In this document: in pieces, positions 16,368 through 23,680 of the stretch | Position numbering within the stretch: position 1 is the stretch's first letter | How the letters are laid out: each line of letters opens with the position of its first letter | Source: Saccharothrix sp. ALI-22-I | GTDB lineage: Bacteria > Actinomycetota > Actinomycetes > Mycobacteriales > Pseudonocardiaceae | Assembly (NCBI RefSeq): GCF_001984175.1 | Contig: NZ_MTQP01000068.1 | Coordinates: 372,001-436,000, forward strand | Direction: 5' to 3' | Length of the DNA stretch: 64,000 nucleotides | Notes under the pieces: model-generated | Database searches by the model: none | What the model was told of the DNA's origin: nothing | The model's input: the letters and a program-made list of their open reading frames with translations, nothing else | Made by a program: the position numbers and the translations under genes

Positions 16368-17544
16368 CGCCCAACCTCTCGTCGGCGGGCGCGATCGTGC
16401 CGACCACCTCGGCCAGACCGACGACCGAACCGCCCTCACCCGGGGCCGTCGCGGTGATCCGCACCGTGTCGCCGTCCTCCAGGAACGTCCGCTCGCCGCC
16501 GCCGAGCGCCACCGGCTCCTTCCCGCCCCAGCTCAGCTCCAGGAAGGAGCCGCGCTCGTCGCGGGCCGGGCCGGACACGGTGCCCGACGCGATCAAGTCG
16601 CCCGGCCGAACGGTAGCGCCGTTCACCGACAGGTGCGCGAGCTGTTGCGCGAACGTCCACGACATCTCGCGGAACGGCGGCCGGGACACCACCGTGCCGT
16701 TCCACTCGACCTCGATGTCGATGTCCAGACCCCACGACCGTTCCTCGACCAGGTACGGCAGCACGTCGTTGCCCAACGGCGGCGGCGAGACGCGGGCCAC
16801 CGCGAACGCCTCCAGCGGCGTGATCCACGCCGAGATCGACGTGCCGAACGACTTGCCCAGGAACGGCCCGAGCGGCTGGTACTCCCAGGCCTGGATGTCC
16901 CGCGCGGACCAGTCGTTGACCAGCGCCACGCCGAACACGTGGTCGGCCGCCTGCGACGGGGTCAGCCGCGACGCGACCGGCCCGCCGCACACGAACCCGA
17001 CCTCGGCCTCGATGTCCAGCCGCCCGGTGGGCCCGAAGACCGGACCGGACGACGACCGCCGCTGTCCGTGCGGCCGCACGATCGGCGTGCCGGAGACGAC
17101 GACCGTCCCCGCCCGGCCGTGGTAGCCGATGGGCATGTGCGTCCAGTTCGGCACCAGCGCCTCGCCGTCGGGCCGGAAGATCCGGCCGACGTTCTCCGCG
17201 TGGTGCCGCGACGAGTAGAAGTCCACGTAGTCGGCCACGGTGAACGGCAGCACGGCTCCGTCCAACGCCACCAGCTCCGCACCGCGGGGCGCGGACGCGG
17301 ACGAGACGATCTCGACCAGCCGCGCCCGCAGTTCGCTCCACACGGGCCGTCCGGCTGCCAGCAGGGCGTCCAGGGACCCCGTGGCCACCAGGGGCGCCAA
17401 CCGTTCGCCCAGGGCCAGCCCGCGCAGCAGCAGGGCCTGGTTGCCCACCCGCACCGCGACACCGCCGGGCAGCACGCCGTAGGGCAGCGTCTGCGGCCCG
17501 AACGGCGCGTCGGCGGTGAACGCTGGGTCGTCGATCCAGCTCAC
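16354..17544 (-). CDS. fahA: fumarylacetoacetase
   Basis: The 396-residue enzyme hydrolyses fumarylacetoacetate to fumarate and acetoacetate, the last step of tyrosine/homogentisate breakdown. The N-terminal domain precedes the FAH fold, with DFYSSRHHAENVGRIFRP holding the catalytic histidine. Metal ligands are visible in LDIEAEVGFVCG and ALVNDWSARDIQAWEY. Length and motifs match two-domain eukaryote-type FAH. GTG 17542-17544 overlaps the upstream stop (GTGA). It is the middle gene of a three-gene operon opposite hmgA. Confidence 0.95.
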   Translation of the reverse strand: MSWIDDPAFTADAPFGPQTLPYGVLPGGVAVRVGNQALLLRGLALGERLAPLVATGSLDALLAAGRPVWSELRARLVEIVSSASAPRGAELVALDGAVLPFTVADYVDFYSSRHHAENVGRIFRPDGEALVPNWTHMPIGYHGRAGTVVVSGTPIVRPHGQRRSSSGPVFGPTGRLDIEAEVGFVCGGPVASRLTPSQAADHVFGVALVNDWSARDIQAWEYQPLGPFLGKSFGTSISAWITPLEAFAVARVSPPPLGNDVLPYLVEERSWGLDIDIEVEWNGTVVSRPPFREMSWTFAQQLAHLSVNGATVRPGDLIASGTVSGPARDERGSFLELSWGGKEPVALGGGERTFLEDGDTVRITATAPGEGGSVVGLAEVVGTIAPADERLGVGQT

Positions 17545-18416
17545 AGCAGACCCAGCTCCTCCAGGTCGTTGATCGGCTCGTCCAGCGAGCACGACCCGTA
17601 GGAGGCGAACACACCGCGGACGGCGTGCGCGGCCTGGTCGGACAACCCGTTGGCCTCCTCGCCGAGCGCGACCGCATCCGTGCTGGCCAGCGCTTCGCGC
17701 ACGTCACCACCGGACAGGGACCGCGCGGTGGCGACGAGCAGGTTGAGGAACCCGTGGTGGGTGAACCCGGTTTCGCTGTCGGTGTGCCGGACGGCGTGGT
17801 GCAGGCCGGCCGTCGCCTTGAAGGCCACGCCGCCGCCGCTCACCACCGCCAGGAAGTCGGCCACCTCGTCGACGCTGGGGAAGTTCTCCTTGCTGACCCC
17901 GCCACACCTCAGCTTGGGCCAGCTGCCGTGCTCGATGACGCGGCGCACGCCGTCCAGCCACTCGGCACCGCCCCGCCGCGGCTCGACGACCCTGATGACG
18001 TCCTCGGGCACGAACTCCGAGACGCGTTCGAGCCACACCTCGTCCACGTCGGACGGGGCCGGCATCTCGACCATCCGCAGCGCCAACAGCTCACTGCGGG
18101 ATTCGACGATCGACACGGCCTTGGGCACACCTCCCAGACCCGTGTCGATGACCAGCGACAGGGCGATCGGCTTCACCGGTTTGACCTTGATCAACTCGGT
18201 GATGAGCTCGGCCAGTCGCGACGCGGGGCACAGGAACAACCCCACGGCACCCGCCCATTCCCCGGCACGTGCGTCGAGGTGGCCGCGGATCGCGTCGGGC
18301 ATTGATGCGTTGCCCGGCGGGAACAGTGCGGCGTCGTCGACAAGCCGCGCGAGCAGGGGCGGAGTGCCGCGTGGACCGGGCGCACGGAGTTCGAAGGCGC
18401 TTGACACGGCTGACAC
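17541..18416 (-). CDS. conserved hypothetical protein of the homogentisate operon
   Basis: I do not recognise a domain in this 291-residue soluble protein. It shows alternating strands and helices with short hydrophobic strands (PIALSLVIDTGLGG, KLRCGGVS, GGVAFKATAGLHHAVRH), which could suit an alpha/beta or TIM-like barrel. It lacks a signal peptide. It is first in an operon with fumarylacetoacetase and the IclR regulator and divergent from hmgA, where a maleylacetoacetate isomerase would normally be expected. No glutathione-type isomerase gene is present nearby, so it may take part in that step; this is inference only. Alternative start: GTG 18407. Confidence 0.75.
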   Translation of the reverse strand: MSAVSSAFELRAPGPRGTPPLLARLVDDAALFPPGNASMPDAIRGHLDARAGEWAGAVGLFLCPASRLAELITELIKVKPVKPIALSLVIDTGLGGVPKAVSIVESRSELLALRMVEMPAPSDVDEVWLERVSEFVPEDVIRVVEPRRGGAEWLDGVRRVIEHGSWPKLRCGGVSKENFPSVDEVADFLAVVSGGGVAFKATAGLHHAVRHTDSETGFTHHGFLNLLVATARSLSGGDVREALASTDAVALGEEANGLSDQAAHAVRGVFASYGSCSLDEPINDLEELGLL

Positions 18417-18475
18417 GCTAGTGGCGACCGGTCAATGAACAAAGATGTCCGACTATCGAACGCCCGGAGTGAACC

Positions 18476-19651
18476 ATGGCGTACTACCGCCAGGTGGGTG
18501 AGATACCCCGAAAGCGCCACACGCAGTTCCGCACACCGGACGGCGGGCTGTACGCGGAAGAGCTCATGGGGGTGGAGGGCTTTTCGGCCGATTCGGCACT
18601 GCTCTACCACCGCCACCTGCCCACCGCGATCGTCGACGCGGTCACCGTCGAGGAGGCGCGCGGCACTCTTCAGCCGAACCTCCCGCTCAAGCCGAGGCAC
18701 TTCAAGACACCGGCTCTGACCTGGGACGACGACGTTGACGCGGTCACCGGGCGCCGCACGCTGTTCGGCAACTCCGACGTGGTCATCGGGTTCGTGACCG
18801 CCACCGCGCCCAGCCCGCTGTACCGCAACGCGGCCGGCGACGAGCTGCTGTACGTGCAGTCCGGCGAGGGGGTCGTGGAGACCATTTACGGCGCGCTGCC
18901 GGTCGCCGAGGGCGACTACGTGGTGCTGCCGACGTCGTGCACCTACCGCGTGGTGCCGGGTGAGCCGATGAACATCCTGGTGCTCGAAGCCACCGGTCAC
19001 ATCGGGCCGCCGAAGCGGTACCTGTCGGCCAAGGGCCAGTTCCTGGAGCACTCCCCGTACTGCGAGCGGGACATCCGCGGGCCGCTGGAGCCGTTGCTGC
19101 TCGACGGCGAGGACGTGGAGGTGCTCGTGCGGCACCGGGCCGGCCTCACCCGGTTCACTTACGCCAACCACCCGTTCGACGTAGTCGGCTGGGATGGCTG
19201 CCTGTACCCCTGGGTGTTCAACATCCGCGACTTCGAGCCGATCACGGGCCGCGTGCACCAGCCGCCGCCGGTGCACCAGACGTTCGAGGGGCCGAACTTC
19301 GTGGTGTGCTCGTTCGTGCCCCGCAAGGTCGACTACCACCCGTTGTCCATCCCGGTGCCCTACAACCACGCCAACGTGGACTCCGACGAGCTGATGTTCT
19401 ACGTCGGCGGCGACTACGAGGCGCGCAAGGGCTCGGGCATCGGCCTCGGCTCGCTGTCGCTGCACCCGGCGGGCTGCACCCACGGACCGCAGCCGGGGGC
19501 GGTCGAGGCGTCGCTGGGCGTGGACTACTTCGACGAGACCGCGGTCATGGTGGACACCTTCCGGCCGCTCGACCTGGGCGAGGCGGCGCTGGCGTCCGAG
19601 GACCCGAAGTACGCCTGGTCCTGGGCCCGTCGCGGCCCTGACCTGGCTTGA
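18476..19651 (+). CDS. hmgA: homogentisate 1,2-dioxygenase
   Basis: This 391-residue cupin enzyme opens the ring of homogentisate to give maleylacetoacetate using Fe(II) and O2. The N-terminus MAYYRQVGEIPRKRHTQFR is characteristic. The iron-site region includes PPPVHQTFEGPNFVVCSF, NHANVDSDELMFYVGGDYEA (with the Glu ligand) and SLHPAGCTHGPQPGA (with the His ligand). It is shorter than the roughly 440-residue proteobacterial enzymes, as in other actinobacteria. It has its own promoter in the 59-bp divergent gap. Confidence 0.95.
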   Translation: MAYYRQVGEIPRKRHTQFRTPDGGLYAEELMGVEGFSADSALLYHRHLPTAIVDAVTVEEARGTLQPNLPLKPRHFKTPALTWDDDVDAVTGRRTLFGNSDVVIGFVTATAPSPLYRNAAGDELLYVQSGEGVVETIYGALPVAEGDYVVLPTSCTYRVVPGEPMNILVLEATGHIGPPKRYLSAKGQFLEHSPYCERDIRGPLEPLLLDGEDVEVLVRHRAGLTRFTYANHPFDVVGWDGCLYPWVFNIRDFEPITGRVHQPPPVHQTFEGPNFVVCSFVPRKVDYHPLSIPVPYNHANVDSDELMFYVGGDYEARKGSGIGLGSLSLHPAGCTHGPQPGAVEASLGVDYFDETAVMVDTFRPLDLGEAALASEDPKYAWSWARRGPDLA

Positions 19652-19690
19652 TCCACTTTTTGTCGGTGCCGGCCTCTAACGTCTGCCGAC

Positions 19691-20965
19691 ATGGACGCAC
19701 AAGCGGTTCTGGAGCAGGCCCCGGACGGCCAGGTGGCGAGCAGCGCCACCCGGCTGGCGGGGTCCTCCGGCTGGCAGGGGACGGGTCGCAGCGACACCGC
19801 CCTGTGGGGCCTGTGCAAGGGCAGCGGCAAGAACCCGTACCAGGTGTGCGTCGACCTGGGCGACCGCGCGACGAAGTGCTCCTGCCCGTCCCGCAAGTTC
19901 CCGTGCAAGCACGGGTTGGCGTTGCAGCTGCGCGACGCGCGTGAACCGCTGCCGGTCGCTCCGACACCCGATTGGGTCGAGGAGTGGCTGTCCCGCCGCA
20001 ACCGCACCGCCCCCGCCACCGCCGCGGACGACTCGCCGGAGGCGGTGGAGCGGCGCGCCAAGGCCAAGGAGAAGACGGCCCTGGCCAGGCAGAACGCCGT
20101 GCGGGCCGGGGTGGCGGGGCTGACCGACTGGCTGGCCGACGTGGCGGGCGCGGGTATCGCGGGGTTGCCCGCGCGCGACGCGGCGTGGTGGCACTCGATC
20201 CAGGCCCGGATGGTCGACGCGCAGGCCAAGGGGCTGGCGTCGGCGGTGGACGAGATCCGCGGCATCGTGGCCGGTGGCGGGCCGCACTGGGCGCACGACG
20301 CGGCGGACCGGCTGGGCGGGTTGCACCTGCTGGCGCGGCTGGCGGAGTCGCCCGACGCGGTGGTGCGGCGGCGGTTGGGGTTCTCCGTGGCGGAGGAGGA
20401 GGTGCGCGGCGGTCCGGGCTGGTCGGACCACTGGGTGCCGCTGCTGCGGCTGGAATCCGACGACGGTCTGGTGCGGACCGTGCGGCAGTGGGCGTGGGGG
20501 CGCTCGCACGGGTGGGTGGTGGCGATGCGGCACGCGGCGGGCGGCGCGCGTCCCGTGCCGCCGTTGACGCACGGGGTGCAGGTGCAGGGGGTGTTGCACC
20601 CGTACCCGGGCGTGCCGCCGCACCGGGTGGCGGTGGGTGAGCTGCTGGCGGAGCGGCCGGCGGAGCCGGTGCCCGCGCCGGAGTCGTGGCGTGCGGCGTT
20701 GGCGGGGTTGGAGGAGCCCTTGACGGCCGATCCGTGGCAGCGCCTGCACCCGTTGGGGTGTGCGTCGGTGCGGATCACCGAGGACACCGGGCAGTTGGTC
20801 GACGCGACGGGCCGCGGGGTGCGGGTCCGGGCGGATTTGGCGCTGGACCAGGCGTTGGCGCTGACCGGCGGTGGGGCGTTCGACGCGTGGGGGCTGTGGA
20901 ACGGCCGTGAGCTGCGCCTGGGCGCGGTGGCCGAGCCCGGCCGGGCACCGGAGGTGGTGGGATGA
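19691..20965 (+). CDS. SWIM zinc-finger protein, first gene of a MoxR/vWA operon
   Basis: The 424-residue protein has a SWIM zinc finger at residues 63-74: Cys63-x-Cys65, six residues, Cys72-x-His74 (KCSCPSRKFPCKHG). A charged linker (about 105-145) precedes an uncharacterised helical C-terminal region rich in tryptophan. SWIM domains bind DNA or protein partners. The gene starts a run of overlapping genes (54-residue ORF, DUF5691, MoxR ATPase, DUF5682, 51-residue ORF, vWA), a cluster found in several bacterial phyla without a known function. ATG 19691 is preceded by a 39-bp gap after hmgA, so its promoter may lie within hmgA's end. Confidence 0.88.
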   Translation: MDAQAVLEQAPDGQVASSATRLAGSSGWQGTGRSDTALWGLCKGSGKNPYQVCVDLGDRATKCSCPSRKFPCKHGLALQLRDAREPLPVAPTPDWVEEWLSRRNRTAPATAADDSPEAVERRAKAKEKTALARQNAVRAGVAGLTDWLADVAGAGIAGLPARDAAWWHSIQARMVDAQAKGLASAVDEIRGIVAGGGPHWAHDAADRLGGLHLLARLAESPDAVVRRRLGFSVAEEEVRGGPGWSDHWVPLLRLESDDGLVRTVRQWAWGRSHGWVVAMRHAAGGARPVPPLTHGVQVQGVLHPYPGVPPHRVAVGELLAERPAEPVPAPESWRAALAGLEEPLTADPWQRLHPLGCASVRITEDTGQLVDATGRGVRVRADLALDQALALTGGGAFDAWGLWNGRELRLGAVAEPGRAPEVVG

Positions 20966-21126
20966 TCATGCAGCGGACAAGCCCGCGGCCCGGGCACCGG
21001 CTCCCGACACACGATCTGCCCGCCGAGACCCGCGACGCCGGCGCCACCCCGCACGCGCGTGACGCCCGTGCCGACGCCGACACCCGCGAGGCCGGCGCAG
21101 CCATAGCTCCGGAGGGCCTGCGATGA
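20962..21126 (+). CDS. 54-residue micro-ORF between SWIM and DUF5691 genes
   Basis: ATG 20962 overlaps the SWIM gene's TGA (ATGA). The ORF's own TGA at 21124-21126 overlaps the DUF5691 ATG (ATGA), so a ribosome could pass through all three frames without dissociating. The product is a hydrophilic Arg/Ala/Asp-rich peptide with internal near-repeats (TRDAGATPHARDARADADTR). No homology is recognised. It may be a real small protein or only a reinitiation bridge. The perfect framing at both ends is what makes it noteworthy. Confidence 0.5.
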   Translation: MIMQRTSPRPGHRLPTHDLPAETRDAGATPHARDARADADTREAGAAIAPEGLR

Positions 21127-22595
21127 CCCTGCACAGCGAGTGGGACGAGGCCGTGCAGGCGGCGCTGGTGGGCGCGCACCGGGCGGGCACCACGCCGACC
21201 GCCCTGCTGGACCGCGTCGCCGCCCTGGGTGTCGCCGCGCACGGCGCGCCGCTCCCGCCGACCGTCGACACGCCGCTGCTGGCCGCCGCTCCCGAGTCCG
21301 AGGACGTGCGGGCCCACCCGATGGCCAGGTCCGTGCTGGCCCAGATCCTGGCCTTGGACGACCAGATCCTGCTCACGGAGTGGTGCGGCATGGCCAAGGC
21401 CGCGCACGTCGTCGCCGACCACCGCGAGCTGCCCGCCCTGCTGGGCCTGGGCACCGCGCACCCCGGCCTGCGCCCGGCCGTCACCGCCGTCCTCGGCGCC
21501 CGCGGCCGGTGGCTGGCGAGCATCCGGCCCGCCTGGTCCTGGGCCGCGACCGGCGCCGTGACCGAAGAGGTCGACCTCGACGAGGCCCTCGACCTGCCCG
21601 GCACGTCCCGCCTCGCCGCGCTGCGCCGCGCCCGCAACCACGATCCGGCGAAAACCCGCGAGTTCCTGGCCGCCCAGTTCGAGGTCCAGCGCCGGGCGAC
21701 CGACCGCCAAGTGCTGGTCAGCGCCCTGGAAGCGAACCTCGGCCCGGACGACGAACCGCTCCTCGAACGCGCCCTCGACGACCGCGCGATCGGCGTCCAC
21801 GACGAGGCTTTGCGCCTGCTGCGCACCCTTGCGGGGTCGGGCCTGGCCGAACGAGCCGCCGAACGCCTGCACCGCGGCCTGTGGCTCACCGCCGACGGGT
21901 TCGACGTGGACGGCGACGAGCTGTGGGCCGAACCCTCGCCTTCACCGGATGAGGCTCGTGACCTGCTGAAAGATGGTTCGGAGGCTGGTGTCGCGGGCCG
22001 GATTCGGGGCGCGGCGGCGAGCGTGCCGCCACAGCACTGGACCAGCCGCCTCGACACCGACGACGAAGGCGCCGCCGCCGAACTCGCCCGCGGCCCGTGG
22101 GCGAGCGCGCTGCTGCGCGGCGTGGCGCAGAACCTCAAGCTCGCCGACGACGCCCGGCCGTGGGCGGTCGCGGCGACCCGTTCGCTGACGGGCATGGAGC
22201 AGCTGGAGATGCTGGGCGGGCTGCCCGCCGAGCTGGCCGCGCGCACCGTGGTCGAGGTGTCCCGGCAGTGGAACTACGACCTGCTCGACCACGCCTGCTC
22301 GCAGCTGCCGGGGCCGTGGAGCGCGCAGGCCACCGCCGACCTGCTCGACCGCTACGCCGTGATGCGCGATCCGAGGTGGCGCGCCGGGCGGCCGCCAGCG
22401 GTGCTGCTGGCCAGGGGCGACGCGGAAGTGCTCGGCGCGAACTGGGCCCGCATCACCGAGCGCTGGCCCGAGCACACCGTCGAACTCGACGTCCTGCGCC
22501 TGCGCATGCAGCTGCGCGAGGCGTTCAACCGCGAGGCGTCCGACCGCGAGGCGTCCGACCAACAGGCGTTCAACCGACCGGAGGAAAGCCAGTGA
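21123..22595 (+). CDS. DUF5691 family protein
   Basis: This 490-residue soluble protein is nearly all alpha-helical with repeated Leu/Ala-rich pairs, suggesting a HEAT-like or tetratricopeptide-like solenoid. SRLAALRRARNHDPAKTREF and DRQVLVSALEANLGPDDEPL are recognisable DUF5691 segments. The family has no described activity but co-occurs with SWIM, MoxR, DUF5682 and vWA genes, so a scaffold or client-recognition role is plausible. The last about 20 residues derive from four tandem 15-bp repeats. It overlaps both neighbours by four bases. Confidence 0.85.
   Translation: MTLHSEWDEAVQAALVGAHRAGTTPTALLDRVAALGVAAHGAPLPPTVDTPLLAAAPESEDVRAHPMARSVLAQILALDDQILLTEWCGMAKAAHVVADHRELPALLGLGTAHPGLRPAVTAVLGARGRWLASIRPAWSWAATGAVTEEVDLDEALDLPGTSRLAALRRARNHDPAKTREFLAAQFEVQRRATDRQVLVSALEANLGPDDEPLLERALDDRAIGVHDEALRLLRTLAGSGLAERAAERLHRGLWLTADGFDVDGDELWAEPSPSPDEARDLLKDGSEAGVAGRIRGAAASVPPQHWTSRLDTDDEGAAAELARGPWASALLRGVAQNLKLADDARPWAVAATRSLTGMEQLEMLGGLPAELAARTVVEVSRQWNYDLLDHACSQLPGPWSAQATADLLDRYAVMRDPRWRAGRPPAVLLARGDAEVLGANWARITERWPEHTVELDVLRLRMQLREAFNREASDREASDQQAFNRPEESQ
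22515..22574 (+). repeat. four 15-bp tandem repeats at the end of the DUF5691 gene
   Basis: Units CGCGAGGCGTTCAAC, CGCGAGGCGTCCGAC (twice, identical) and CAACAGGCGTTCAAC run in phase with the reading frame. They encode repeats of the form REA(F/S)(N/D), so copy-number change would not disrupt the frame. They form a charged, probably flexible tail. Confidence 0.85.
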
Positions 22596-23680
22596 CCACC
22601 GAATCCGTGCTGCGGCCCGCCGCGGAACAGCAGTACGCCGCGGAACTCGCGGCCCTGGCGGCGGCGGACGACCGACCGCGACCGCCGCGGTGGCGGATGT
22701 CGCCGCAGGCGGTGGTCACCTACGTGCTCGGCGGCAGGCTCGCCGACGGCACGGTGATCACCCCGAAGTACGTCGGCGACCGGCGGCTGGTCGAAGTCGC
22801 CGTCGGCACGCTCGTCACCGACCGGGCGTTGCTGCTGGTCGGCGTGCCGGGCACGGCCAAGTCGTGGCTGTCGGAGCACATCGCGGCGGCGGTGAGCGGC
22901 AACTCGATGCTGACCGTCCAGGGCACCGCGGGCACGGGTGAGGACCAGGTCCGCTACGGCTGGAACTACGCCCGGCTGATCGCCGAGGGTCCGTCCGAGG
23001 CGGCGTTGGTGGCCAGCCCGGTGATGACGGCGATGCGCACCGGTGCGGTGGCGCGCATCGAGGAGCTGACCCGGATGCCCGCCGAGGTGCAGGACTCGTT
23101 CATCACGATCCTGTCCGAGAAGACGCTGCCGGTGCCGGAGCTGGGCATCCAGGTGCAGGCCGTGCCCGGTTTCACGGTGATCGCGACGGCGAACGACCGC
23201 GACCGGGGCGTGAACCAGATGTCGTCCGCGCTGGCCCGCCGCTTCAACACGGTCGTGCTGCCGCCGCCCGCGACCGAGGACGCCGAGGTGGAGATCGTCC
23301 TGGCTCGCGCGGCGCAGCTGGGTCGTGCGTTGCAACTGCCCGCCGAGCCGCCGGCGTTGGCGGAGGTGCGCCGGGTGGTGCGGATCTTCCGCGAGCTGCG
23401 CAACGGGTCCACTGTGGACGGCCGCACGCAGTTGAAGAAGCCGAGCGGCAGCCTGTCCACGGCCGAGGCGATCTCGGTGGTGACCAGCGGCATGGCGTTG
23501 GCCGGGCACTTCGGCGACGGCACGATCACCGCCGACGAGCTGGCGTCCGGCCTGCTCGGCGCGGTGGTGAAGGACCGGGTGTCGGACACGGCGGCGTGGC
23601 GGGAGTACCTGGAAGCGGTGGTCAAGGAGCGGGCCGAGTGGCGCGACCTGTACCGGGCGTGCCAGGACGCGGTGGGCTGA
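22592..23680 (+). CDS. MoxR family AAA+ ATPase
   Basis: The 362-residue protein has Walker A LLVGVPGTAKSWLSE, a Walker B region VARIEELTRMPAEVQ, sensor 1 VIATANDRDRGVNQM and arginine-finger segment SSALARRFNTV, followed by an AAA lid. In Walker B the usual Asp-Glu reads Glu-Glu, a conservative change. MoxR ATPases act with vWA proteins as chaperones that remodel or activate partner complexes, and the vWA partner lies three genes downstream. GTG 22592 overlaps the DUF5691 stop (GTGA), and the stop overlaps the next ATG (TGATG). Confidence 0.93.
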   Translation: MTTESVLRPAAEQQYAAELAALAAADDRPRPPRWRMSPQAVVTYVLGGRLADGTVITPKYVGDRRLVEVAVGTLVTDRALLLVGVPGTAKSWLSEHIAAAVSGNSMLTVQGTAGTGEDQVRYGWNYARLIAEGPSEAALVASPVMTAMRTGAVARIEELTRMPAEVQDSFITILSEKTLPVPELGIQVQAVPGFTVIATANDRDRGVNQMSSALARRFNTVVLPPPATEDAEVEIVLARAAQLGRALQLPAEPPALAEVRRVVRIFRELRNGSTVDGRTQLKKPSGSLSTAEAISVVTSGMALAGHFGDGTITADELASGLLGAVVKDRVSDTAAWREYLEAVVKERAEWRDLYRACQDAVG

